Part shown: piece by piece, positions 52,501 to 63,345 of the stretch
How the letters are laid out: every line of letters starts with the position of its first letter
Position numbering within the stretch: position 1 is the stretch's first letter
Source of the DNA: Datnioides undecimradiatus
Lineage: Eukaryota; Chordata; Actinopteri; Lobotiformes; Datnioididae
DNA: 64,000 bases
Assembly: GCA_008933995.1 (NCBI GenBank)
Contig: WARS01000069.1
Location: 1,240,001 to 1,304,000 of the forward strand
Reading direction: 5' to 3'
Program-made: the position numbers and the translations under genes
Notes under the pieces: model-generated
Told to the model about the DNA's origin: nothing
Databases searched by the model: none
What the model saw: the letters and a program-made list of their open reading frames with translations, nothing else

Positions 52501-54423
52501 ACACTGCATGAAAGCGGCTTCGTTCAGTGAACAATCTCCTCTGCTATGCATCTCAACAGGTTAATTGAGTTGTTCCTCCGGTCGGTTTCGGCGTGTAGAC
52601 AGTGGCTCCTCTCACCGAAAGCAATCATTTGTCAAACAGGGACCTTTTGTTGCCTGTTGTTTATCGGTGCTGCAGCGTTTTTGCCAATCATAATGCATTT
52701 TCCACTGTTTGGATGCAGTGTTCTTCCCTTTTTTAGGCAACACTGGTTCCTATTCTGCCGTCTTCAGTGTGGAAAATCAATAAGCAAGGTCTTGAACCTT
52801 GCTTGAGTTGTGTAATGTATAATTGCCTATAATTGTGTAATCTATTACAGTTAACATCAAGTACTGGCTAATTTCCATGTCACTTTATGCACGCAATATG
52901 AAGGTAGGAAGTACAGCTGCTGTCATGGTCACATCAGATTGTGTTTTTTCCATTCTCTACCGGGAAATAGACATGCATCTCTACCGCAAACATGTTTTGT
53001 AAAACTCTATCAGTAATAGTTTACATGCATAATGTGGTCACGTGTTGAGTACTTTGCTTGAATGCACGAACACTAGTGCTTTATTGCATTGGAGACAAAT
53101 AGAGACCGTAATGTTCTGCTTGCATAAAAAAATTACTTTTCATCAGGTTTTATGATTATGGAGGTGTTTTGCATGAGCAAAGCATGAGCTGCAAACGAAA
53201 TGTTGACACACTCATCAGGTTGCTGCCTGGTAGCGTCACTAGTGGGTTTTAAATGCAGATTCTTTTCAATAGTCTGCACCACATGACAAAGACGTGATGG
53301 ATTCAACTGCAGCAAGTTTCCAGAGTCTTCTAACAGAGTCTTTATGTAAGAAAGGAAACGGCTACCCAGAATGGATGGTGAAATGCATCCGAAGAACTGA
53401 ACTCAACAACATTTGTAAACAGTCAGCCGTGGCGTAACGTGTTTCAGTATACTGACACACGAAAGCTGCTTGGGTCAAATGAATCTACTAAATCTGTAAC
53501 TTCTGCACTGTCCTCAGTTTCCTGCGGCTCCTCCTCAACGGTACCTACGACTACATTCGTCACAAGATCCTGTACGTGTTCCTCGACCACTTCCCAGAGG
53601 GCGGCCGGCAGGACGGCTGGATCGCCGATGACTACTTACGTACCTTCCTGACACACAATGGCATGTCCAGGGTGACAGGTGTGAGGTCAGACGACGTCTT
53701 CGTCATCAACGACGCTGATGAAATCCCAGCTCGCGAAGGTCTCCTCTTCCTGAAGCTGTTCGATGGCTGGACAGAACCTTTTGCCATCCACATGCGCAAG
53801 GTAGCAGCAATACGTCTTGTGTGTGCTTGTGTGGTCAATCAAACGGGTCTTCCGTAATTAAAACTGTGGGACTGATGTGTCGTTGGCTGGTTTGTAACTC
53901 TGCTTTCTTGTCTCCTCTCATCCAGTCACTGTACGGGTTTTTCTGGAAGCAGTTTGGTTCTTTAGAGGTGGTGTCGGGCTGCACGGTGGGGATGCTCCGC
54001 GACGTCTACGATGGTGACGGCATCAAGCTCCGCCGGCGTGAATACTACACAATGCCCGGTTTCCGTAAGTACGAGAACGACACAGGCCACATCCTGGTGC
54101 AGTGGTCCGTGGGCAGCCCCTTCCACTTCGCCGGGTGGCACTGCTCCTGGTGCTTCACACCCGAGGGGATTTACTTCAAGCTGGTGTCGGCGCAGAACGG
54201 AGACTTCCCACGTTGGGGCGACTACGAGGAAAAGCGAGACCTCAACTACATCCGTGTTCTGATCAGGACCGGGGGCTGGTTCGACGGCTCCCTGCAGGAA
54301 TATCCGCCTGTGGACCCCAAAGAGCACATGTACGCCCCCAGGTACATGCTCGAGCACTACGACAGGTACCGCTACCTCCTGGAGAACCCTTACACCGCAC
54401 CATCCAGACCCAGTGAGGGCTAG
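49174..54423 (+). CDS. mgat3: Beta-1,4-mannosyl-glycoprotein 4-beta-N-acetylglucosaminyltransferase (GnT-III), four coding exons joined
   Basis: Transfers GlcNAc from UDP-GlcNAc in beta-1,4 linkage to the core beta-mannose of N-glycans, making bisected glycans; a type II Golgi membrane enzyme of CAZy family GT17. Join 49174-49596, 51066-51730, 53518-53800, 53926-54423 = 622 codons, intron phases 0, 2, 0. The start is the M-K-M-R-R motif shared with mammalian MGAT3. A hydrophobic anchor lies at about residues 8-24 after a basic cytoplasmic tip. The stem (about 25-280) is long and low-complexity, including Gly-rich 90-114 and Gln 258-261. The Cys-rich CVCRPGWHGPYC motif is at 282-293. The catalytic domain follows, with CESNFTAYGE from 349, DADE at 428-431 and HCSWCFTPEG from 529. 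Possible N-glycosylation sites are N352, N370 and N508. Human MGAT3 is 533 residues, so the extra length is mainly stem. Paralogue (a or b) not determined. Confidence 0.96.
49597..51065 (+). other. mgat3: mgat3 intron between coding exons 1 and 2 (1,469 bp)
   Basis: Phase 0 intron with donor GTGAGA and acceptor TTCTTCTCAG. It holds no convincing ORF or RNA gene; 50150-50180 carries a short repeated GGTGCAGTAAA motif. The intron falls in the poorly conserved stem. Mammalian MGAT3 has no intron in its coding region. Confidence 0.85.
51066..51730 (+). CDS. mgat3: mgat3 coding exon 2 (stem, Cys-rich motif, start of GT17 domain)
   Basis: Encodes residues 142-362 plus two bases of codon 363. The acceptor is a pyrimidine-rich run ending CTCAG at 51065; the donor is CTGAG|GTAGGA at 51730/51731. 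The first part is a charged, disordered-looking stem with four Gln codons (residues 258-261). It then meets conserved family sequence: the CVCRPGWHGPYCGVPT segment from residue 282, followed by the SNLPTKERL, NAINVNHEFDLLHVRFHEL and CESNFTAYGE blocks. These match mammalian MGAT3 almost residue for residue. The exon therefore spans the change from a fast-evolving stem to a highly conserved catalytic region. Confidence 0.95.
51731..53517 (+). other. mgat3: mgat3 intron between coding exons 2 and 3 (1,787 bp)
   Basis: Phase 2 intron with donor GTAGGA and acceptor TGTCCTCAG. It is AT-rich and has no supported gene. A 9-bp perfect stem (AAGCAAGGT at 52782-52790 with ACCTTGCTT at 52796-52804, 5-nt loop) lies inside. 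The part around 52085-52260 has the look of an old interspersed repeat, but I cannot name it. Confidence 0.85.
53518..53800 (+). CDS. mgat3: mgat3 coding exon 3 (GT17 catalytic core with DADE motif)
   Basis: Encodes the end of codon 363 through residue 457. The acceptor is TCCTCAG at 53517; the first base completes a Ser codon split across the intron (AG|T). The donor is CGCAAG|GTAGCA at 53800/53801, phase 0. It contains N370-G-T, the YVFLDHFPEGGRQDGWIADDYLRTFL-type block and DDVFVINDADEIPAREG with D428-A-D430-E431. This acidic motif lies where a metal/nucleotide-sugar-binding site would be expected, but its role here is inferred from the family. Across the exon junction the spacing to the NGT motif equals that in human MGAT3, which supports the splice choice. 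Confidence 0.95.
53801..53925 (+). other. mgat3: mgat3 intron between coding exons 3 and 4 (125 bp)
   Basis: Compact phase 0 intron with donor GTAGCA and acceptor CATCCAG, typical of short teleost introns. It interrupts the catalytic domain directly after the M-R-K codons. Reading through it meets a stop at 53855-53857. Confidence 0.9.
53926..54423 (+). CDS. mgat3: mgat3 coding exon 4 (C-terminal catalytic part and stop)
   Basis: Encodes residues 458-622 and the TAG stop at 54421-54423. The acceptor is a short pyrimidine tract ending CATCCAG at 53925. It contains SLYGFFWKQ, VVSGCTVGML, RRREYYTMPGF, HILVQWSVGSPFHFAGWHCSWC (H529, C530, C533), KLVSAQNGDFPRWGDYE and GGWFDG, all strongly conserved in GT17. 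N508-D-T is a possible glycosylation site. The protein ends soon after the DRYRYLLENPY motif; the human protein has a longer divergent tail. The codons are GC-rich at third positions compared with the surrounding introns. Confidence 0.96.
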   Translation, partial: SLYGFFWKQFGSLEVVSGCTVGMLRDVYDGDGIKLRRREYYTMPGFRKYENDTGHILVQWSVGSPFHFAGWHCSWCFTPEGIYFKLVSAQNGDFPRWGDYEEKRDLNYIRVLIRTGGWFDGSLQEYPPVDPKEHMYAPRYMLEHYDRYRYLLENPYTAPSRPSEG

Positions 54424-55900
54424 GAGGCCAACTAGGAGAACAAACGTGACACAACGAGTAGGGCCAGAGCGAGGCCTCAGCACTGAGTTTTGGTGGGTGG
54501 AGCGGTACTGACAAACTACATCTTCTCATTGGAGCAATACGACATGTATCTCCACCAGGCAGCACTGACGTTGCAGGGATTTAAAGCTCTTAAAATAAAA
54601 ATCACTATTTTGGGGTCAAAAAGGGAAAAACTGACCGACTCGTACCCACCGTGGATTTACGGGGGGGTCGTTGAAAGGATACAACCACTGGATAAACAAA
54701 ATCATTTCCTCATTCCTCCCTTTTTGGGGGAGGAGCCAAGCTATCACTCTTTTTGTCACCCACCTCACCTCACCTCCCCCCTGCCCCCGTCCTCCTTTCT
54801 TCACCCGAGCCAACATGCCTGCTGAGAGCGACGGATGTGCTTCGGAACAAAGAGAGGGATATAAACCTGTGGAGACTTACAAGTGAAGGATTGTTTTTGT
54901 TTGTTTGTTTGTTTGTTTGTTTCTGTCTGTGTTTACTAAAGTTTACGGACTGATGTTCGCGCTTCACCCCCCACCTTCAGATGTCTTCCTGTCATGTTTG
55001 GTGACCTCCGTCCCAGACAGAGAGGTCTCAGTAGGAATCCTGTTTTTAAATCCCCGCCGGAGCGCCCACTGCCAAATGACTCCATCAGCTCATCCACGTA
55101 ACCATCCACAGGCACCTTTATAGACCTGTGTGTGTTTGAAAAAGTGTGTGTGTGTGAGGTCTGTCTTCGTGTCATGTTGACAGGGAGGACAGACAGACGG
55201 CGGGATGGGAAAACGGCAGGAAAGACCGGAGAATAATTAGGGAAGCGGTGATGAACAGCTTCTTTTCCAGTGCTGATGTGTTGCAGGGGTGTGTGTGTGT
55301 GTGTGTGTGTGTGTGCAAGCAGCCTGCAGCTGAGTAAATGATGGCGTCCGATGAGAACAATCGAGACCAGTTGGGGGGGAAAGATCAACCTTCAGTTTTG
55401 TCTCCGTGCCTATCCAGAGGCTGAGATCTCTTTGTTTCCTTGGAAACTAAAATATGTTGGAAAAGAGAGAGAGAGAGGGAGAGAGGGAGAGAGAGAGGGA
55501 GAGAGGGACTGGATGGGTGTTGTTAAAATGAGTGGGTGGGTTCACATCAGGCGAAGAGCTGCAGCGATCAGACGAGGTCAGCGCGGACTGCAGGTCCCTT
55601 CGGTTGGATCTTCCTCTCTGCAGCTGTCAGTCCCTGAAACGTCTCCTCCTCTTCTTCTTCTTCTTCTTCTTCTTCTTCTTCTTCTCTTTCTTCCTTTGGC
55701 CTCAGTTTTCCTCTCAGTCCTCATTAACGCAGCATATACAGTGTGTTCCTCTCCCTTCAGCTTCCTGTCCGAGGTCTCTGCACACTCTTCCTCCAACTTT
55801 CCTTCCGACACACACTCCACTTTGGGTGTGTACCCGTTTCCTCTTAATCCTCACAAGAATGCCCCGTTTCAATAACAGGCACGTATTTATCTTCTCGCTG
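54424..55900 (+). other. mgat3: Start of mgat3 3' UTR, end not determined
   Basis: The sequence directly after the stop codon must be transcribed as 3' UTR. A canonical AATAAA lies at 54594-54599, only about 170 bp after the stop. MGAT3 3' UTRs in mammals are much longer, so later sites are also possible. It contains a (GTTT)n run at about 54895-54921, a GT array at 55289-55315, a GA-rich stretch at about 55465-55507 and (CTT)n at about 55645-55690. Later AATAAA motifs are at 56479-56484 and 58868-58873. Confidence 0.45.
54594..54599 (+). terminator. mgat3: Candidate polyadenylation signal AATAAA
   Basis: First canonical hexamer after the mgat3 stop codon, at about 170 bp. Its use is unproven; no clear GT-rich downstream element stands out. 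Confidence 0.3.
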
Positions 55901-56750
55901 TTCTGCCCCGTCCTGTCTCCGGGGCAGCCGTCACCATGGCGATGCCTTCCCTCGTGCCTGAAGATCACTATCGTCCGAACTTTTAGGCGTGGAGCAGGCG
56001 GTGTGTTGACGGTGTTTGTGCACCAATCAAATGTGTTTCCTCCACCATCTGCTCCTTCTACTGTTTCCCTCAGCTTCAGGCCAGACGCTGTTTCAACGTG
56101 CACGTTTCCTCCAGAGGAATTAGAAACAGTTGGGGAACTTGATCGGTGGCTGAAGGGTGGAGGACAGAGTGTTATTCACAACCTGAAGGCCAAAGTTTAA
56201 TCTTTCAAACCCGACACGGACGCAGAACGCCTCGGCTCGTCATCGTCTCCGCCTGTTTCATTTGCTTTACGTGTCCTTGAGCAAGACGCACGCCTGAAAC
56301 GAGCAGACGAGGAGACTCTGCTCACAGTCGCGTCGCGTCGGCCTGCAGGCGGCAGCTGCTCTGTCCGACCTCAGAGACACTGCAGGGGAAGCTTTCTGGA
56401 AACAATAACAAACAAAAAGAAAATCATTAGTTTTGTGTCTGGGCTCTGAAATTAATGTTTGCAGCACGCTAATGATGTAATAAATGTGCAAAAGCAGCAG
56501 TGAAGACCGTTTCCAGGGATCTGCAGATAACTTGAAACCGACCAAAACATCTGAATCGATCGTCCGCGACGGTCTGTTGAAACAAACGTCCACCCTCTCT
56601 TATAGGAAACAGAAGAAACACCAGCAGTTTGTGATTTAGAGCTCGACGTCGTCTCTGAAACGTGACCGCAGGGGTGTCGGTTCAGGCTCATGCTGCTCCA
56701 AGTGGCGTCTGACCAGAGTGAACTCCCAACCCTCACATCTGAGGAACTCT

Positions 56751-56786
<36 letters not shown>

Positions 56787-58604
56787 ATATCCGTATGTAT
56801 GTATGCCATGCACTTAAATCATTAGCGTGTGTGTGTGTGCAGCAGACAGAGTGACTCATGCCAGATGAGGGTGTCTCGCACGCTGAAAGACAAGCCAGGG
56901 TTACTTCACTCGGCCTGTTGCCCCGGCGTCGCCATGGCAACGATCCTCTCAATGAATTCTTGAGATCCCACGCAGCCTGAGGTCATCAGCCAAGATAGCA
57001 GACCAATAGGATCAGAGGTGACGGGGGAGCGGCAGCAGCAGGAAACCGCTCTCTCTGCCTCATCAGAGCAGAAAAACACTAAATCATAAATCAGGGATGG
57101 AAACATAAAACAGCGTCCTGTCTCGGGCGAAGCGATGGTGTAACCGACACTAGAATCCAAAAAGAGACGTTTCAGAAATGATCCGTCCGCCGCCGTCAGA
57201 GGGAATCCATAAACCGGTAAACGAGGCTGAGCGAGCTGACGCTGCGTGTGCGTCGACTCAGAGTGGGTATAAGGCGTTTGACGGGTCCGCTTTGCTCAAG
57301 GACACGTTGGCAGGTGACATCTACGTCTGCACTAATGCAGCAAAGGAAACGCCTGTTTGTCGCGACACAACTTCAGGGTGTTCAGAGCTTATTTCAGCAG
57401 CTTTTACAGGAAAGTCAAACATTTCACCAAAGATTCAAACAAGCTTTGACCTTTTAATGTGATCGACAAATCACCTGCAGGAAACACGTCCCTCAGAGGG
57501 AGCGAATCACCTCCAGAGCCTGTAAAACGAGACGGGCGCCGTCCGCAGACGTGCATGTTTTGCAGCCAGGTTGCTAGGAAACAGCTCACCGCCGTCTTCG
57601 TTTCCTCTCAGTCACTGATATCAGCAACGGGAAACAAACTTGGACCCGTTTGGAGGCTTAATGTTTGGCTCGGGGTCTAAACTGAGAATCCGAGCGTTTG
57701 TCTAAAGAAATATTTACATGGTTCTGCTGCAGTTCATCAAACACTGCTGCGCATCATCAGACGGGGAGGCTTCCCCGGCCGCAGCTTCATCCAAAGTACT
57801 TTCCTGAAGTGTTTGGGTTTATTCCTGCACGTGATTGATCCACCGAGAGGATAAAAAGGTTTGGATCTGACTTTTGGGAAATTCAGGGACATAAATTAAA
57901 GAAGGCACGATGAAATCTTCTGCAGCAGAGGATCAGATATCCTCCAGATAAACTGCTAAATGTGCTAAACGTGCTTCAAAGGTGACGTCACTATGACATC
58001 ATCTGGGTCGTCTGGTGAAATGCTCCTTTAATGCAGCCGAAGCCTGGAAAGCCCTTGACAACGCAGGATATCGTCGCAGTAATCAGAGCCGTCGAGCTGA
58101 AATGTTCGCCGCCGGCCTTTAAAAACATCCATTAGTGCTGCGGCGCACACACACGCTAACCACCAACACATGTTTCGTAGCATTTGGCACGTGTGTGTGT
58201 GTGTGTGTGTGTATGCTGTGCAGATGTATCTCCAGGCCTGTGTTTTGCCCCACCACCACCCCTTCAATTGCCCACCCACTACCCCCCATCTGTTGTTGTG
58301 CTTGCAGAGCGGCTGCCCGTCTATAGGCCTTACATGCCTTCACGGCCCGGGCCCCCCGCCAGCCCCGTGGCTTCCACCAATTGATCTTTTCCAAGAAACG
58401 TTGGCGGCAGGCAGGCAGGCCGGAAATCGAGGAGGAGGGTGAGGAGTGGGGGCGCAGGGGGAGAAAGAGAGGGTCGTTTCACCGGAGCCTTTTCCTTTTT
58501 TTGCTTTGTTTTGGAAATCGTCCCTTCTCCTTTCACTCCGTGCGGCACGGTTTCGTCTCCGGACAAGACTGCGTGTTTTCTTCAGCTCTTCTGTTTGGAA
58601 GTTT

Positions 58605-58800
58605 ATGTTAAAGGGACAGTCCAGGGCTCTGTTTGAAGTGGGGTCACATGAGGTACTCCCCCATGCATTGGAGAAGGAGCAGGAAGCAAAGCGAATGCAC
58701 CGCTGCGGACAATACTGGACACCTAAAACAACCAATATCAGCTTGATTTTACGCTTTATTCGGGATATTTCACTGCTCTGCCTCGGTGTCTGACAGCTGT
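58605..58800 (+). repeat. Dispersed teleost repeat (AAAGGGACAGT...GTTTGAAGTGGGG type)
   Basis: Opens with AAAGGGACAGTCC, then CTGTTTGAAGTGGGGTCACA, ATGAGGTACT, CACCTAAAACAACC and ATATCAGC, and ends near GTCTGACAGCTG. A similar opening (GGGGACAGTTCATG, then TTGAAGTGGGGTTGT) occurs at 13986-14025, probably a truncated relative. Family not assigned. Confidence 0.45.
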
Positions 58801-60398
58801 TTCCTTCAGCAGGACAGTTGAGTCACACGTTCAGTTTGTAGGAGACGCAACAAATGCAAGAAAATTTAATAAATGAGAAATTAGATGCAGGAAAAGTACC
58901 TTAAACAACCTCAACAAGTTCTTAAAAATAGGAACCAGTTCACGCCTCCCCGCCTGGCTGAAGCTGTTGTTGTCGTCGTCGTCTTGGCCGCCAACATGTT
59001 GTTGTTCTCTGCTTGTGAGCGGCGGAAAGCCTTTGCATTCCACGAGCCGAGCGATCACATTAACGCCCCAACAGCTGCAACGGCGCGTCACCGCTGACTG
59101 CAGAGCGCTCGGTGCTGCAAACCGCAAGCGTGGCTGAAAACAAGTGCAAGTCTTTAACCTACTTCTTTTCATTGCACGGTTGGACTTCGGGGATTTGTTA
59201 GTATTAGAACAAAAGCTGCAGACGAGTATTTCAGGGGTCAGTTACAAAGCCCGTCCCTGCAGTGTTACAGCGCCCAGGTTTGGCTTCAGTGATAAACTCC
59301 TGAAAGGTTTGTAAAGTGAAAAGTGCTTCCTGTGGAATTAACACGGATGCTGAGAACCACAGAGGATGTTTGTCTCGTGGTGCTTTCACACCTGTAGTTT
59401 GGCTCAGTTTGAGTCCAGAACAAAGAGGTGACGATAGATGTTGAGTTCTTACAAACGAACTGAGGGAAGCGCTGTGATTGGACAGAGTCGTCCATCATCG
59501 GGAACCATGTCAGAAGGTCGAAGTCTCTGGCAGACGGACATTAATGCAGCTTTAAGGCTTCTGACGGGTGTGTTGACGATCTTTAAGAGCTCGAGATGAC
59601 GTAACTAGCATGATTAGCATTAGCATCAGTGCTATTATGAGTAAAGGCAGGAAGAGACAGGATGCTAACACCATGGTTACCAAATGATTTTCGCATAATG
59701 ACACCTGAGCAGTTGGTGATCAGATGGATTTATTGGTATGAATGATGCTAAAATCACACGTGTCTGCTGTCACAACGCCACAGGTTTGGTTTGACCGCAC
59801 AAACGCAGCAGACACATGTCGGCCATGAAGCATCGGTCGCAGTTGATCGAACTACCTAAAACAGACCGAGTTGGTTCAGGGGTGAAAGTTACTTCACTTC
59901 CTTTGTTCCTGGGTGGAGGCAGAAATCTCAAAACCTGGAAATCAAACGCACAGGAAGTGTCCTCTGAAGCTACATCCTTTTGTTTTAACCGGTTAATCAG
60001 TCGTGCACGGCCCAGCTCCGCTCAGTGAAGCTGCCAAGTCGTGTGCAAGTTGCACAGAAGATGATTTTCCCTCTGAAGCACTGAGCCGGGCTCCGAGCCG
60101 GCAGCGGAGTCTGAAGTGATCACGTTTGCTCGCGTCTGGTGCTTTGTAAAATAGCTGAGGTGTGTGTTTGCGAGTCACGGACTCAGAGCGCGTGTTGACC
60201 GTGTTGCAGGACAGATTGTTGGCGGCGGGGCGGGCGCAGGACGAGACCGGTCCAGGAGTCCATATGTTGTGACACGGCAGATCAAAAAGATGAGAGCGGG
60301 AGCGGCGCCGCGGAGACAGATGGACACGGTGACACATACGTGCAGGCAGGCCGACACCTGGCTGCAGATCAAACACTATCAGAGGCTGAAGGGCAGGC

Positions 60399-60401
<3 letters not shown>

Positions 60402-60449
<48 letters not shown>
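60402..60449 (+). repeat. (GT)n microsatellite
   Basis: About 24 GT units, directly before a transposon-end-like sequence. Confidence 0.95.
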
Positions 60450-60453
<4 letters not shown>

Positions 60454-60455
60454 AC

Positions 60456-60500
60456 TACTTTATATGGCCAAAAGTATCCGGACAATAGTGTCAACATTAT
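60456..60500 (+). mobile_element. Fragment resembling a fish DNA-transposon end
   Basis: Contains TATATGGCCAAAAGTATCCG followed by GACA. This resembles the TATGGCCAAAAGTATGTGGACA end sequence common in teleost non-autonomous DNA transposons. I see no matching inverted end, so it is a remnant at best. Confidence 0.35.
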
Positions 60501-60569
60501 TTGTGTAGTTGTGGTGTCGGGTTGTTGGAGGCGGAGCCCAAACGTGGGAGATGTTAAAGCACCGGTGTG

Positions 60570-60775
60570 AAGGATTTAGTGACATCTAGTGGTGAGTTTG
60601 CAGACTGCGCCGTACTGTAGAAACATGGCGGCGCAACATGGCGGCTCGCTGCACACTGACTTACATTAGGGTGATTATTAAATAAGGAAAACACAGTAAC
60701 CAGTGTCACATTTCATTTCTGCCACTAGAGGCCTCTGAATCCTCCGAACTGCTCCTTCATATTAAACTGTATTTC
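60570..60775 (+). repeat. Teleost repeat with GTGACATCTAGTGGTGAGTT start
   Basis: Blocks in order: GAAGGATTTAGTGACATCTA, TACTGTAGAAACATGGCGG, GTGATTATTAAATAAGG, and CATTTCTGCCACTAGAGGCC. It shares its organisation with the copy at 39700-39945. The opening and closing parts are partly complementary (CATCTAGTGG with CCACTAGAGG), which suggests short inverted ends. Confidence 0.55.
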
Positions 60776-61568
60776 TCTGTAACATGAAGTATTTGTGAAT
60801 CAGCAGCAATCAAAACAGTTTCCAGTGCTATTAGTCAAAGCTGCCCTGCAGACACGTGATGAGATGCATGTGAAGTGCGTCGCGCTGAATGATAAACGTG
60901 TCTCTGAGCACAGAAACCTTAGACTGACTTGTTAAAATCCATAAAATTGACATTTGTCTCATTGAAAATCTATAAATATGCAAATGTTGAACTTTTCAGA
61001 CATGTAGCTGCTACAAACATCAGACCAGGTCTGACCATCAAACCAGTTGTGATGTCACAGAAGAGTCACGTTTGAGGCCCCGCCCCTTAAAATCCTTCAC
61101 CTGGGGCAAAGTGTTTGGGTGCGTTTACACCCGAGCTGCACTTACTGACAGTTCTGAGGTACTTTACCTGAGTGTTTCAGCTCTGCGCTGCGCTCATCAG
61201 ACAGGTTTAGTTACTAGTTACTTCACAAATGAAGGAAACAAACTTTTAAAACATGATGCGTTATTAAAATGTGTTTGTGAATCAGTGAGCTGCAGTCGCC
61301 CGACTCCAGCAGCACAGTCCTGAGAGCGTTTTAACATCGTCGTGCGTCTGCTGAAGCAAAGGACCTGAACACCTCGGCCGCTGCTGAATCCTGATTGGTG
61401 CGTGGAAGCAGGTGACATCATCCTTCCAGTAACTGAGCCACGGACACTTTAAAGCGGCGTAAGGACAAAATTCGGTGTTTGTGCAGGATTTCACACTCAG
61501 TGATCCCTCACGGGGTCAAAATGGCTGCAGCCTGGTTCCAGACTTCACTCCCACAGACCTCATACTTC

Positions 61569-62217
61569 TGTGTGTGTGTGTGTGTGTGTGTGTGTAGCTC
61601 GAGCTTTTACCTGCAACGCTCAGAACCTTCAAAGAGCGAGAGCCAGGTCAGGCTGCTCGCTGTCAGAGCCACCACACTCTCGACATTTCCTCCGCTTCCA
61701 TGTTTCCTCCATGTTTCATCCTGCTTCCATGTTTCTCTCCATGTTTCCTCCTGCTCCATGTTTCCTCCATACTTCTCCCTGCCTCCATGTTTCCTCCATG
61801 TTTCTCCATGTTTCTCCGCTTCTCCATGTTTCCTCCATGCTCTCTCCATGTTTCCTCCCGCTTCTCCATGTTTCCCTCCCTGCTTCTCCACCCATGTTTC
61901 CTCCATGTTTCCTCCATGCCCCATCCCTTTCTCCATGTTTCCTCCATGTTTCTCCCGCTTCTCCATGTTTCCTCCATAGCCATCCCGCTTCTCCATGTTT
62001 CCTCCATGTTTCCTCCCTGCTTCTCCATGTTTCCTCCATGCTTCTCTCCCGCTTCTCGCCCCCACTTTGCTTGCTCTTAAAGTTTTTGGGTGTGAAGTCG
62101 GTCGACGTGGTGCCTGTGCTGTGGTCGCCGCCGGCCCCTGTTCCTCCATTTCACTTAGTTACTCTGTTGAAGTTGTAACTTCATCCACTGCAGCTTGATA
62201 TTTAATGTCTTCTTAAG

Positions 62218-62273
<56 letters not shown>

Positions 62274-62933
62274 CTCGAGCTTTTACCTGCAACGCTCAGA
62301 AAACCTGGTGCCCCTTCAAAGAGCGAGAGGGAGCGCTGGGTCAGGGCGTTCTCGCTGTCAGAGCCCTCGACCTCACACCCCCCACATTTCCTCCCTGCTT
62401 CTCCATGCCTCCATGTTTCATCCCCGCTTTCCTCCATGTTTCCTCCATGTTTCCTCCCCGTTCCATGTTTCCATGTTTCCTCCCGCTTCCATGTTTCCTC
62501 CATGTTCCCATGTTTCTCCCCGCTTCTCCATGTTTCCTCCATGTTCTCCATGTTTCTCCGCTTCCTCCATGTTTCCTCCTGCTTCTCCATGTTTCCTCCA
62601 TGTTTCCTCCATACTTCATCCCCTGCTCTCCATGCTTCTCCATGTTTCTCCTGCTTCTCCATGTTTCTCTCCATATCTATACCATCCTCGCTTTCTCCAT
62701 ATGTTTCCTCCATGTTTCCTCCTCCCGGCTTCTCCATGTTTCTCCATGTTTCTCCCGCTCGCCTCACTTTCGCTTTTTGTTTCTAAAGCTTTGGTGAAGT
62801 CGGGTCGGCCCATGTTCAGGTTGTGGTCGCCGCCAGCCGTCTCTGTTCCTCCATTTCAATTTAGTTACCTCCTGTTTAGTTGTAACTTCATCCACTCAGC
62901 AGCTTGATATTTACCAAAGTCTTCTACAAAAGT

Positions 62934-62934
<1 letters not shown>
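61569..62934 (+). repeat. Composite tandem duplication: two units of (GT)n + unique block + TCCATGTTTCC minisatellite + unique block
   Basis: Unit 1 is about 61569-62219 and unit 2 about 62220-62934. Each starts with a GT array, then TAGCTCGAGCTTTTACCTGC, AACGCTCAGAA, and a CTTCAAAGAGCGAGAG block. An array of TCCATGTTTCC(T) units follows, then TTCCTCCATTTCA and CTTCATCCACT with a GCTTGATATTTA tail. A third GT array (62935-62981) follows unit 2. The minisatellite keeps several frames open on both strands, giving spurious proteins. Confidence 0.92.

Positions 62935-62981
<47 letters not shown>
62935..62981 (+). repeat. (GT)n microsatellite closing the composite repeat
   Basis: About 23 GT units; it occupies the position where a third composite unit would begin, but the following sequence is unrelated. 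Confidence 0.95.
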
Positions 62982-62983
<2 letters not shown>

Positions 62984-63229
62984 CACTGTCCTGGCCTACT
63001 GCTCCAACAGACCTTCCACTCCACCTCCGATGGGTCCGTTTACCTCCGTTTGTGATGGTGGCGGCGGGGGGAGGGTGGCGGCCATCTTGTTTCTCCTCCA
63101 CACATTGTTTTGTTTTGATGTCTCCTCCCTGTGACATCACAGTGTCACATGACCACTCGATGTGTCGGTTATTTCCTTATTTATTTATGTTTGTTTTGTT
63201 TCTTTCCTGCTCTGAGGGTTTTAATTCAG

Positions 63230-63230
63230 A

Positions 63231-63262
<32 letters not shown>

Positions 63263-63342
63263 ACACACTCTCACACACACACACACACACACTCACACAC
63301 ACACACACACACACTCTCTCACACACACACACACACACACAC
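63230..63342 (+). repeat. Interrupted (CA)n microsatellite
   Basis: CA runs broken by CACT and CTCT interruptions over about 110 bp, indicating an older compound array. Confidence 0.95.
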
Positions 63343-63345
63343 GCT

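Larger units (their letters stand above)
55900..61560. other. 3' flank: no further gene recognised
   Basis: Open frames are short and unrelated to known families. It holds a GT array at about 56752-56781, another at 58191-58212, and the dispersed repeats listed separately. It may be the distal 3' UTR of mgat3 or intergenic DNA. Confidence 0.45.

Noticed and set aside
54490..54825. Open frame of 111 codons just after the mgat3 stop as a C-terminal extension or second gene
   Set aside because: It lies beyond an in-frame TAG, has no family similarity, and the mgat3 protein already ends at the conserved DRYRYLLENPY region.
61607..62907. Met/Phe/Pro/Cys-rich and Glu/Thr/Trp/Arg-rich open frames on both strands
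   Set aside because: Produced by the TCCATGTTTCC minisatellite, which keeps several frames open. They reflect the repeat, not a secreted cysteine-rich protein.
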